A DNA stretch of 6,230 nucleotides from Firmicutes bacterium AM55-24TS (GCA_003460745.1 QTVU01000087.1:1-6230); one strand, 5' to 3'; shown: positions 1 to 5,972, counted from the first letter of the stretch. A program made the numbers and translations. Notes: generated from the sequence alone by a model not told the origin.

Positions 1-3
1 TCG

Positions 4-9
4 TATAAT
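4..9 (+). promoter_or_regulatory. Possible -10 box upstream of adhE (partial promoter)
   Basis: A perfect TATAAT lies at the left edge. Its -35 box would fall outside the window, so the promoter cannot be confirmed. If real, transcription would begin near base 16 and adhE would have a leader of about 180 nt carrying an AT-rich hairpin and the pseudoknot element. A weaker alternative is TACTAT at 98-103, but no recognisable -35 box stands 16-18 bases before it. Confidence 0.35.
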
Positions 10-19
10 AGTGTTGTAA

Positions 20-58
20 AGATTTGATAAATAAATAACGATAAAAATTTATCAATCT
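20..58. repeat. AT-rich inverted repeat in the adhE leader
   Basis: The arms at 20-32 (AGATTTGATAAAT) and 47-58 (ATTTATCAATCT) pair over 12 bases with one bulged T, around a 14-base loop. No T-tract follows on either strand, so this is not a convincing intrinsic terminator. It could be a leader hairpin or an operator for a dimeric regulator. It does not match the TTGTTAA-N4-TTAACAA form expected of a clostridial Rex site. Confidence 0.4.
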
Positions 59-126
59 AAATAAACAAAGTCAATAATAAAAATTCGGAAGATTTCATAC
101 TATGTCAAAACAGAGTCTCTGTAAAA

Positions 127-198
127 ACATCTTATCAGCCTACAATAAGATGTAAAGAAAAACTAACAACCCGTAGGCAGAAAGGCTATGGAATTATT
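127..198 (+). promoter_or_regulatory. Candidate pseudoknot leader RNA, copy 1 (adhE)
   Basis: Hairpin P1 pairs 127-135 with 145-153 (9 bp). Its loop contains GCCTAC (138-143), which is fully complementary to GTAGGC at 173-178. This gives an H-type pseudoknot with a 2-nt first loop, a 1-nt junction and an A-rich 19-nt third loop (154-172). The 3' strand is followed at once by AGAAAGG (179-185), which complements the end of Firmicute 16S rRNA and lies 13 nt before the adhE ATG. The block at 176-194 is identical to 4711-4729 before the lipoprotein gene, and the paired regions covary between the copies. The inferred role is control of ribosome access. No ligand or known riboswitch class is recognised. 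Confidence 0.7.
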
Positions 199-2784
199 AT
201 GGCAGAGATTAACGTAAATGAAATGATTGACGGCTACGTTGCAAAAGCACAAAAAGCTTTGAACGAATTTATGGCACTTAATCAAGAACAGATTGACGCA
301 ATCGTAAAGGCAATGACTCTTGCAGGTCTTGACAAGCATATGGAGCTTGCAAAGATGGCTGTTGAGGAAACAGGCAGAGGCGTGTATGAGGACAAAATAA
401 CAAAGAATATGTTTGCAACAGAATATGTTTATCATTCAATCAAGAATGAAAAAACAGTCGGTGTTATTGCTGAAAACGACCTTGAAGATTACGAAATTAT
501 AGCAGAGCCTGTAGGCGTTGTATGCGGTGTTACACCTGTTACAAACCCTACATCGACAACAATGTTTAAGGCTTTGATTTCCGTTAAGTCAAGAAACCCT
601 ATTATTTTCGGTTTCCACCCGGGCGCTCAAAAATGCAGTGCTGCGGCTGCCAAGATAGTTCTTGATGCGGCGGTTGCGGCAGGTGCGCCTGAAAACTGTA
701 TACAGTGGATTGAATACCCATCAATCGAGGCAACAAACGCACTTATGAATCATCCGGGTGTTGCAACAGTTCTTGCAACAGGCGGCAGCGGAATGGTTAA
801 GGCGGCATACTCAACAGGTAAGCCTGCACTTGGCGTCGGTCCGGGTAACGTACCTTGCTACATTCATAAGAGTGCTGACCTTGAACAAGCGGTTAACGAC
901 CTTATCCTTTCAAAAACATTCGACAACGGTATGATTTGTGCGTCTGAACAAGCCGCAATCGTAGATAAGGCAATCGCACCGAAATTTGAAAAACTTATGA
1001 AGAAATACGGCTGCTACTTTGCAAAGCCTGACGAAATTAAAAAGCTTAGCGATTACTGCATCGACAGTGAAAAGGGTGCTGTAAACCCTGTAATTGTGGG
1101 TAAGCCTGCAACATGGATTGCGGAGCAAGCGGGAGTGAAAGTTCCTGAGGGTACGAAAATTCTTCTTGCAAAACTTGACGGCGTAGGTCCTGAATATCCG
1201 CTTTCAAGAGAAAAGTTGAGTCCGGTACTTGCATACTTTATCGTTGATTCAACAGAAGAAGGAATCGACAGAGCAGAAGAAATGGTTATGTTCCACGGTA
1301 TGGGACACTCGGCTGTTATTCACGCAAATGATGAAGATGTAATTCAAAAGTATGCTGCAACAATGAAAGCAAGCCGTCTTATCGTAAATTCACCGTCATC
1401 ACACGGTGCAATCGGTGACATTTATAATACAAATATGCCGTCACTTACACTTGGTTGCGGTAGCTACGGCGGTAACAGTGTCAGCGGTAACGTTACAACG
1501 GTGAACCTTATAAATCAGAAGAGAGTGGCTAAGAGGAGAGTAAATATGCAGTGGTTTAAAGTTCCGGATAAGATTTATTTTGAGCATAATTCAATTCAGT
1601 ACCTTGAAAAAATGCCGAATATCACTCGTGCATTTATCGTAACAGACCCGGGTATGGTTTCTCTTGGTTATGTGGATAAGATTTTGTATTACCTAAGAAA
1701 GAGAACGGAGCACGTTCATTGTGAAATTTTCTCAGATGTAGAGCCTGATCCGTCAATTGAAACAGTTAAACGCGGTGCACAGATGATGGACGAATTTAAG
1801 CCTGACGTAATTATCGCACTTGGCGGAGGCAGTGCAATGGACGCCGCAAAGGGTATGTGGCTGTTCTATGAACACCCTGATGTAGACTTTAATTCACTGA
1901 GACTTCGTTTCCTTGATATAAGAAAACGTGCGTTTAAGTTCCCTAAGATGGGTAATAAGGCACAACTTGTAGCTATTCCGACAACTTCCGGTACAGGTAG
2001 TGAAGTAACAAGTTTTGCGGTTATTTCGGATAAGAAGAATAATATGAAGTATCCTCTTGCAGACTACGAACTAACACCGAATATTGCGATTATCGACCCG
2101 CAGTTTGTAATGTCACTTCCGAAATCAGCAACTGCCGACACAGGTCTTGACGTGCTTACACACGCACTTGAGGCGTATGTATCTGTAATGGCGTCGGATT
2201 ACACAGACGGTCTTGCAATGAAAGCTATTCAGCTTGTATTCAAGTATCTTCCGAGAGCATACAAGAACGGTGCTGAGGACGCAGAGGCAAGAGAAAAGAT
2301 GCACAATGCAAGTTGTATGGCAGGTATGGCATTTACAAACGCATTCTTGGGACTAAATCACTCAATCGCTCATAAAATCGGCGGTGAGTATCACGTCCCT
2401 CACGGCAGAGCAAATGCAGTATTGTTGCCGCACGTAATTAAGTATAATGCGTCGACACCTTCAAAGTTTGTGTCATTCCCTAAGTATAAGAAGTTCATTG
2501 CAGATGAAAAGTATGCTGAAATCGCAGCATTCTTGGGACTTCCTGCAAAAACAACAGAGGAGGGCGTACAGAGCCTTATAAATGCGGTTATAGACCTTAT
2601 GAAAGAAGTTAATGAGCCGTTGTCATTCTCTGAATGCGGAATTGATGAAGAAACTTATATGAGAAATGTTCCTGACATTGCAAACAAAGCTTTTGAGGAT
2701 CAGTGTACAACTGCAAATCCGAAGTTGCCGCTTGTTAAGGAAATTGAACAGATTATGAGAGACGCTTATAAAGGTGTAAACTAA
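199..2784 (+). CDS. adhE: Bifunctional acetaldehyde-CoA/alcohol dehydrogenase AdhE
   Basis: This enzyme reduces acetyl-CoA to acetaldehyde and then to ethanol using two NADH, regenerating NAD+ during fermentation; family members assemble into cytoplasmic filaments (spirosomes). The protein has 861 residues, the normal full length. The N-terminal aldehyde dehydrogenase half (about 1-440) has GGSGMV (195-200), GVGPGNVP (212-219) and the catalytic cysteine C247 in [11 protein letters not shown] basic linker (about 440-455) leads to the iron-dependent alcohol dehydrogenase half, with GGGS (542-545) for NAD binding, the PTTSGTGSE motif near 594-602, and metal ligands D651, H655, H721 and H735, plus H725. 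All key residues are present, so both activities are expected. The start is the first in-frame ATG after the conserved leader block. The gene is transcribed alone and ends at the terminator at 2861-2893. The pseudoknot leader suggests translational control. Confidence 0.97.
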   Translation: MAEINVNEMIDGYVAKAQKALNEFMALNQEQIDAIVKAMTLAGLDKHMELAKMAVEETGRGVYEDKITKNMFATEYVYHSIKNEKTVGVIAENDLEDYEIIAEPVGVVCGVTPVTNPTSTTMFKALISVKSRNPIIFGFHPGAQKCSAAAAKIVLDAAVAAGAPENCIQWIEYPSIEATNALMNHPGVATVLATGGSGMVKAAYSTGKPALGVGPGNVPCYIHKSADLEQAVNDLILSKTFDNGMICASEQAAIVDKAIAPKFEKLMKKYGCYFAKPDEIKKLSDYCIDSEKGAVNPVIVGKPATWIAEQAGVKVPEGTKILLAKLDGVGPEYPLSREKLSPVLAYFIVDSTEEGIDRAEEMVMFHGMGHSAVIHANDEDVIQKYAATMKASRLIVNSPSSHGAIGDIYNTNMPSLTLGCGSYGGNSVSGNVTTVNLINQKRVAKRRVNMQWFKVPDKIYFEHNSIQYLEKMPNITRAFIVTDPGMVSLGYVDKILYYLRKRTEHVHCEIFSDVEPDPSIETVKRGAQMMDEFKPDVIIALGGGSAMDAAKGMWLFYEHPDVDFNSLRLRFLDIRKRAFKFPKMGNKAQLVAIPTTSGTGSEVTSFAVISDKKNNMKYPLADYELTPNIAIIDPQFVMSLPKSATADTGLDVLTHALEAYVSVMASDYTDGLAMKAIQLVFKYLPRAYKNGAEDAEAREKMHNASCMAGMAFTNAFLGLNHSIAHKIGGEYHVPHGRANAVLLPHVIKYNASTPSKFVSFPKYKKFIADEKYAEIAAFLGLPAKTTEEGVQSLINAVIDLMKEVNEPLSFSECGIDEETYMRNVPDIANKAFEDQCTTANPKLPLVKEIEQIMRDAYKGVN

Positions 2785-2787
2785 TTG

Positions 2788-2816
2788 TTGAAATTTATTG
2801 GAAATAGGTATATAAT
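2788..2816 (+). promoter_or_regulatory. Near-consensus promoter just after adhE
   Basis: TTGAAA (2788-2793) and TATAAT (2811-2816) are separated by exactly 17 bases, matching 11 of 12 sigma-A consensus positions. It begins four bases after the adhE stop codon. Transcription would start near 2823, directly at a hairpin, and meet a strong terminator about 40 bases later. No start codon with a ribosome binding site follows before that terminator, so the promoter would drive a short non-coding RNA. Confidence 0.55.
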
Positions 2817-2822
2817 TGATTG

Positions 2823-2891
2823 CGGAATATAAAGTTCTGTATTCCATAATCAATCAACGGGGGGTTACCGAAAGGTAGCCCCTTTTCCTTT
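2823..2891 (+). ncRNA. Candidate small RNA of about 70 nt between adhE and the next operon
   Basis: The predicted transcript starts near 2823 and ends in the T-tract after 2882. It has a 5' hairpin (GGAATA at 2824-2829 with TATTCC at 2840-2845, 10-nt loop), a single-stranded AT-rich stretch ATAATCAATCAA (2846-2857), and a GC-rich terminator hairpin. A hairpin at the 5' end, an unpaired middle and a terminator tail is a typical bacterial sRNA layout. The same region may simply be the 3' end of the adhE mRNA, and the promoter could be coincidental. No sRNA family is recognised and no open reading frame is present. Confidence 0.35.
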
Positions 2892-2893
2892 TT
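2861..2893 (+). terminator. Intrinsic terminator of adhE (and of the candidate sRNA)
   Basis: GGGGTTACC (2861-2869) pairs with GGTAGCCCC (2874-2882) in a 9-bp stem with one T-G wobble, closed by a GAAA tetraloop. A T-rich tail, interrupted by two C, runs from 2883 to 2893. It is strong and lies 77 bases after the adhE stop codon. Confidence 0.9.
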
Positions 2894-2970
2894 ACTCAAA
2901 ATAACGTAATGTCAGAATTTGTTGTGAAACGAAAAAATAATGAAAATGTCATATAAAAGCACTTATTTTA

Positions 2971-2979
2971 TGTTATAAT
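2971..2979 (+). promoter_or_regulatory. Extended -10 promoter of the coiled-coil operon
   Basis: TGTTATAAT is a perfect extended -10 (TGnTATAAT). No good -35 hexamer lies 16-18 bases upstream (ATATAA at 2951-2956 is the closest), as is usual for extended -10 promoters. Transcription would start near 2986 and give a short leader of about 47 nt before the ATG at 3033. This leader does not carry the pseudoknot element seen before adhE and the lipoprotein gene. Confidence 0.6.
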
Positions 2980-3032
2980 ATAAATAATTAATTTAATCGG
3001 CATATAATAAATTAGGAAGGAGCGATTTTAAA

Positions 3033-3500
3033 ATGGAAGAAGTATTTGATAAAATAAAGGAACACGCAAACAAAGCTAAGGACAGCGCGGTGCAGGTGAC
3101 AAAAACAGTCATTGAGAAAACAAACAACATAGTAAACCAAACAAAATTAAAGTTTTCAATAAGCGAAACGAAAAGCAAAATTAAGGACATCTATACCGAA
3201 ATCGGTAAGTCTGTATATGAAAATTATAAATCAACAGGCGAAGTGATTGACGATATGGAAGAAAAGTTCGGTAAAATCGACGCTATGACGGAGGAAGTTA
3301 ACGAGCTTAAAGAACAGCTTTATCAGCTTAAAGAAAACGTAAAGTGTCCGAAATGCGGTGCGTATAATCATTCTGATGATGTGTACTGCTCAAAGTGCGG
3401 TGAAAGAATTTACAACGTAAATTCAGACGATACAGACAGTTATGACGATGATGAAGTTGTTATAATAAACGCTAAAAAACCTGAAACAGAAGAGGATTAA
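3033..3500 (+). CDS. Coiled-coil protein with C-terminal zinc ribbon
   Basis: This is a 155-residue cytoplasmic protein of unknown function. Residues 1-103 are charged, helical and heptad-like (coiled coil most likely about 70-103). A compact zinc ribbon follows: CPKC (C105, C108) and CSKC (C119, C122), a four-cysteine site typical of short rubredoxin-knuckle ribbons. The last 30 residues are strongly acidic (an aspartate-rich stretch about 131-141, ending ETEED). There is no signal peptide or membrane segment. The ATG has an excellent ribosome binding site, AGGAAGGAG (3014-3022), 10 bases upstream. It is followed four bases later by a membrane-anchored coiled-coil gene, so the two proteins are probably made together and may bind each other. 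Small ribbon proteins like this are common in Clostridia and usually annotated only by the domain. I do not assign a role. Confidence 0.85.
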   Translation: MEEVFDKIKEHANKAKDSAVQVTKTVIEKTNNIVNQTKLKFSISETKSKIKDIYTEIGKSVYENYKSTGEVIDDMEEKFGKIDAMTEEVNELKEQLYQLKENVKCPKCGAYNHSDDVYCSKCGERIYNVNSDDTDSYDDDEVVIINAKKPETEED

Positions 3501-3504
3501 TTAT

Positions 3505-4509
3505 ATGTCCGGTAGATTTGATAAGTTTTTTGATTATGCCTATGAAAAGGGCAGAGATATAGCTAAGAAATTTCACGGAAATAAGGGTGACAAGATGGAT
3601 AAAAAGGGAATGAACATAGAATCATATGACGGTCAGGACGCTTTTTACACAGGCACTGACGAGGAATATGAAGAATTTTTGAAAAATGTCGATGTAAAAA
3701 CAGATAATGATGCCGACGCAGAGCCTGTTGAAAACACTCAAAGAATTAATTTGAACGAAACGATTAATATTCAAAGTGTTATCGATAAATTCAAGAAAAA
3801 AGCCGGTGACATTGAAAACGGCGCAAGAAAGTTTAAAGACACGGTTGTAAGCAAGGTTGATGAATTTAAAGCTAAAAAAGAAGCCGAAAATACAACTGAG
3901 GCTGAAAACGAAAAAGAAGAAAAAAAGAAAGATAATTCTTTTGAAAAGGTTGTAAAAACGGCAGAGGATATTAAGGAAGATATTAAAAATGCCGTTGACG
4001 AAAGCGGTATAAAGGAAAAAGTTAAGAATACCGTTAAAAATTCGGTTGAAAAGATTGACAATAAGCTTGATAACATTCGCGAAAGCGTTGTTTCTGTATC
4101 TGAAATGTCAGACAGATTTGATGATGTTGAAAGCAAAATTCAAAATGTGTCAGAGGATATTGACGGCTTGAAATCGAAGATTAAAGATATTTCGGAAAAG
4201 TTGAATATTATTGATGTTCAAGATAACGAAAGAATGAAAGAACATAAGGATAATTATTCCGAGATCAAAAATTCGGTTGATGAAATAGCGAAAAGTGTTT
4301 CGGAAGTTAAACAAGCATTTAATTCGATTTCAAAACTTAATGACAGTGTGTTCGATTTGAAGAATACACAACTTAATACAAAAAATACAATTTCAGAACT
4401 TGAATCGAGTTTTGTAAAACTTAAAAAGAAATGCGTTCTCGGTGTAACAGTGCTTAGCATTTTAAGTGCGATTGTGATTGTGCTTGAAGTTGTATTAATG
4501 CTTTCATAA
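3505..4509 (+). CDS. Tail-anchored long coiled-coil protein of unknown function
   Basis: The protein has 334 residues. An N-terminal globular or disordered part (about 1-80) is rich in Asp, Glu and Tyr. A very lysine/glutamate-rich amphipathic helical region (about 90-195) has spaced V/I/F positions, and a classic coiled coil follows (about 200-308, many I/L/V heptads and SEI/DIS turns). One hydrophobic segment ends the protein (about 310-333), preceded by KLKKK and followed by only one or two residues. This suggests a C-tail membrane anchor with the bulk in the cytoplasm. There is no N-terminal signal sequence and no enzyme motif. The ATG lies four bases after the upstream stop codon, with AGAGG (3490-3494) inside the end of that gene as ribosome binding site, so translation is likely coupled. 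A structural or scaffolding role at the membrane is an inference. Such low-complexity helical proteins evolve fast and often lack informative homologues. Confidence 0.83.
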   Translation: MSGRFDKFFDYAYEKGRDIAKKFHGNKGDKMDKKGMNIESYDGQDAFYTGTDEEYEEFLKNVDVKTDNDADAEPVENTQRINLNETINIQSVIDKFKKKAGDIENGARKFKDTVVSKVDEFKAKKEAENTTEAENEKEEKKKDNSFEKVVKTAEDIKEDIKNAVDESGIKEKVKNTVKNSVEKIDNKLDNIRESVVSVSEMSDRFDDVESKIQNVSEDIDGLKSKIKDISEKLNIIDVQDNERMKEHKDNYSEIKNSVDEIAKSVSEVKQAFNSISKLNDSVFDLKNTQLNTKNTISELESSFVKLKKKCVLGVTVLSILSAIVIVLEVVLMLS

Positions 4510-4525
4510 AATTGAATGATACATG

Positions 4526-4556
4526 AAAAGATCATAAGTAAATTATGGTCTTTTTT
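4526..4556 (+). terminator. Intrinsic terminator of the coiled-coil operon
   Basis: AAAAGATCATAA (4526-4537) pairs with TTATGGTCTTTT (4543-4554) over 12 bp with one wobble, around the loop GTAAA. The T-run at 4551-4556 forms both stem end and tail. It lies 16 bases after the stop codon. The 3' arm is repeated just downstream (4563-4578), giving a second possible pairing partner. Confidence 0.8.
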
Positions 4557-4578
4557 GGTAAAAAATTATGGTCTTTTT
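4540..4578. repeat. Tandem duplication of the terminator 3' arm
   Basis: AAATTATGGTCTTTTT occurs at 4540-4555 and again at 4563-4578, a 16-base exact repeat with a 23-base period. Only the 3' arm and T-tract are duplicated; the 5' arm at 4526-4537 is single. This looks like a slippage or short tandem duplication. It provides two alternative terminator hairpins and two T-tracts. Confidence 0.85.
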
Positions 4579-4598
4579 GTAAACAATTTTTTAAATCT

Positions 4599-4616
4599 AT
4601 TGACATAAACGTCAAT
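4599..4616. promoter_or_regulatory. Inverted repeat over the -35 box, possible operator
   Basis: ATTGAC (4599-4604) and GTCAAT (4611-4616) form a perfect inverted repeat with a 6-base spacer. The left arm contains the -35 hexamer of the lipoprotein promoter. A dimeric repressor bound here would block RNA polymerase. The cognate regulator is unknown. One arm is nearly fixed by the -35 consensus itself, so chance is a real alternative. Confidence 0.35.
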
Positions 4617-4628
4617 AAGGAATATACT
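4600..4628 (+). promoter_or_regulatory. Consensus promoter of the foldase lipoprotein gene
   Basis: A perfect TTGACA (4600-4605) is followed after exactly 17 bases by TATACT (4623-4628). Transcription should start near 4635, giving a leader of about 100 nt that contains two short tandem repeats and then the pseudoknot element before the ATG at 4736. This is the strongest promoter in the window and, with the upstream terminator, makes the lipoprotein gene an independent unit. Confidence 0.85.
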
Positions 4629-4664
4629 AATATGTGTTGTATGTGTTAAACATATAACGAATAT

Positions 4665-4735
4665 AACGACTTATCTGCCCGCTGATAAGCGTTAGAATAT
4701 AATAATTGTGGGCAGAAAGGCTATGGAATATAATT
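4665..4735 (+). promoter_or_regulatory. Candidate pseudoknot leader RNA, copy 2 (foldase gene)
   Basis: P1 pairs AACG-A-CTTATC (4665-4675, A4669 bulged) with GATAAGCGTT (4684-4693), 10 bp. The loop GCCCGC (4677-4682) pairs with GTGGGC (4708-4713), one pair being G-U. The third loop (4694-4707) is A/T-rich. The block at 4711-4729 is identical to copy 1 and includes AGAAAGG (4714-4720), 15 nt before the ATG. Relative to copy 1, lower P1 changes at three pairs on both sides (C-G to A-U, A-U to C-G, U-A to G-C), and the pseudoknot has U-A to C-G plus A-U to G-U. Keeping the pairing while the sequence changes supports a real RNA structure. Function is inferred as translational control. Confidence 0.72.
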
Positions 4736-5713
4736 ATGAATTTTGGCAGATTTGGAAAAATAGCAAGTGTATCATTGATTGGTGCAATGCTGCTTGCAGG
4801 TTGTTCGGGAAACGGTCAAACTGTTATGAAAATAGGCGATACTAATATTACGGAAGGTGCGGTTAATTTCTTCGCAAATTACGGAATGGGTACAGAGGAC
4901 GTAGACGCCGCAGTTGATAATCTAAAGCAAGAATATCTTCTAAAAGAAGTTGCAAAGGCAATGGATATAACTCTAACCGACGATGAGGCTAAACAAGTTA
5001 AAAGCACTATTTCAAATTTTAAGGCTCAACAGGGCGGTAAAAAAGCCGGCGATAAGTTGCTTAAAAAGTACGGTGTTGATGATGATATAATGGAAACAAT
5101 TATTTCGGCATCAACATATTCACAGAAGATAATGGATCAGCTTGACGTTGCAGAACCGACAGATGATGAAGTTAAGCAGTATTTCGTAGATAATTATTTA
5201 AGAGCAAAGCATATTCTTATTTCAACAAAGGATATGACGACAGGTGCAGATCTTGATGAAGACAAGCTTGCAGAGGCTGAAAAGAAAGCAAACGAAATTC
5301 TTGAAAGAGCAAAGAACGGTGAAGATTTCGATGCACTTATAAAGGAATACAATGAAGACCCGGGCATGGAATCAAATCAAGACGGATACTTCTTTACAGA
5401 CGGTGAAATGGTTTCTGAATTTGAAGATGCGACAAAGTCAATCGAGCCGGGCGAAATTACAATGTGTAAATCAGATTACGGTTATCACATCATAAAAAGA
5501 TTACCGATAGACGAATCGGATTCAAAGTTCGGTGAGTATTTGGAAAACAATAAATCAGCAGTTCAGTCGGCAGTCACTTCAAAGAAACAAGAAGAGGCTC
5601 TTGAAAAGAAAGCTGAAGAATTGGGTATCAAGGTAGAGGTAAACCAAGATAAGATTGATAAAATGGTTATTCAGCCAAAGGATACGCCGGAACCTACAAC
5701 AGAGGCTAAATAA
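4736..5713 (+). CDS. PrsA-like parvulin peptidyl-prolyl isomerase lipoprotein
   Basis: This is an extracytoplasmic foldase that would help exported proteins fold on the outer face of the membrane by prolyl cis-trans isomerisation and chaperoning. From the ATG at 4736 it has 325 residues. A short basic N-terminus and hydrophobic stretch lead to the lipobox LLAGC, with C23 as the lipidated residue. A SurA/PrsA-type helical chaperone region spans about 30-150, and a parvulin domain about 155-258 starts with RAKHILIS (H159) and ends with YGYHIIK (H251); these are the two histidines usually conserved in parvulins. The C-terminal tail is charged and ends in a Pro/Thr-rich stretch. An in-frame TTG at 4706 would add ten residues, but it lies inside the conserved leader RNA and would spoil the signal peptide, so the ATG is preferred. 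It is monocistronic. True PrsA is a close alternative label; the exact orthology is not settled, so no symbol is given. Confidence 0.93.
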   Translation: MNFGRFGKIASVSLIGAMLLAGCSGNGQTVMKIGDTNITEGAVNFFANYGMGTEDVDAAVDNLKQEYLLKEVAKAMDITLTDDEAKQVKSTISNFKAQQGGKKAGDKLLKKYGVDDDIMETIISASTYSQKIMDQLDVAEPTDDEVKQYFVDNYLRAKHILISTKDMTTGADLDEDKLAEAEKKANEILERAKNGEDFDALIKEYNEDPGMESNQDGYFFTDGEMVSEFEDATKSIEPGEITMCKSDYGYHIIKRLPIDESDSKFGEYLENNKSAVQSAVTSKKQEEALEKKAEELGIKVEVNQDKIDKMVIQPKDTPEPTTEAK

Positions 5714-5724
5714 AATGACAAATC

Positions 5725-5759
5725 AAGCAAGTCTGTTATAAAAACAGACTTGCTTTTTT
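5725..5759 (+). terminator. Intrinsic terminator of the foldase gene
   Basis: AAGCAAGTCTGT (5725-5736) pairs perfectly with ACAGACTTGCTT (5744-5755) around a 7-base loop, with six T at 5754-5759. It begins 11 bases after the stop codon and cleanly separates the gene from the tRNA promoter. Confidence 0.93.
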
Positions 5760-5781
5760 AATCTTTTTTCGTACAAAAGTC

Positions 5782-5810
5782 TTGACTAATGTCAAAAAGT
5801 ATGGTATAAT
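5782..5810 (+). promoter_or_regulatory. Promoter of tRNA-Leu
   Basis: TTGACT (5782-5787) and a perfect TATAAT (5805-5810) have a 17-base spacer. The predicted start near 5817 leaves about 16 bases of 5' leader before the tRNA for RNase P to remove. TTGAC (5782-5786) and GTCAA (5791-5795) also form a small inverted repeat over the -35 box. Confidence 0.88.
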
Positions 5811-5832
5811 TCCATATGTTGTTGACAAGTAT

Positions 5833-5921
5833 GCCGATGTGGCGGAACTGGCAGACGCCCGGGACTTAAAATCCCGTGGGAAGAAATTCCCGTACCGGTT
5901 CGACCCCGGTCATCGGCACCA
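5833..5921 (+). tRNA. tRNA-Leu (anticodon UAA)
   Basis: A complete class II tRNA of 89 nt decoding UUA and probably UUG. The acceptor stem pairs GCCGATG (5833-5839) with CATCGGC (5911-5917), followed by discriminator A and an encoded CCA (5919-5921). The anticodon stem CGGGA/TCCCG (5860-5864/5872-5876) holds the loop CTTAAAA with anticodon TAA at 5867-5869. A long variable arm (about GTGGGAAGAAATTCCCGT) identifies it as leucine type. The T arm has CCGG-TTCGACC-CCGG. No mismatch suggests a pseudogene. It stands alone between its own promoter and terminator. Confidence 0.98.
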
Positions 5922-5923
5922 TC

Positions 5924-5958
5924 AAAGGGTGATTTACTTTTGTAGATCATCCTTTTTT
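5924..5958 (+). terminator. Intrinsic terminator of tRNA-Leu
   Basis: AAAGGGTGAT (5924-5933) pairs with ATCATCCTTT (5946-5955) over 10 bp with one G-T wobble around a 12-base loop. Six T follow at 5953-5958. It starts two bases after the encoded CCA. Confidence 0.85.
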
Positions 5959-5972
5959 ACTTTTTAAAATTA

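Noticed and set aside
98..103. TACTAT as the adhE -10 box
   Set aside because: No recognisable -35 hexamer at 16-18 bases; kept only as a weak alternative to TATAAT at 4-9.
1..126. Rex (redox) operator before adhE
   Set aside because: Expected from biology, but no TTGTTAA-N4-TTAACAA-like palindrome is visible in the available upstream sequence; it could lie to the left of the window.
127..198. Known small riboswitch (preQ1-I, SAM-II or similar)
   Set aside because: The architecture is alike, but the conserved sequences of those classes are absent; no named class could be matched from memory.
163..435. Minus-strand ORF of 90 residues and other minus-strand ORFs inside adhE
   Set aside because: They are shadows of adhE codons or of its leader, with no ribosome binding site and unlikely composition.
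3771..4136. Minus-strand ORF of 121 residues, Ser/Phe/Leu-rich
   Set aside because: It is the antisense shadow of the Lys/Glu-rich coiled-coil gene; the composition mirrors the sense strand and there are no start signals.
5833..5921. tRNA-Leu as an integration site
   Set aside because: No direct repeat of the tRNA 3' end and no integrase gene are present in the window.
5782..5967. 61-residue + strand ORF
   Set aside because: It overlaps the tRNA-Leu and its promoter and terminator. The AELADARDLKSRG-like peptide is the usual spurious translation of a leucine tRNA.
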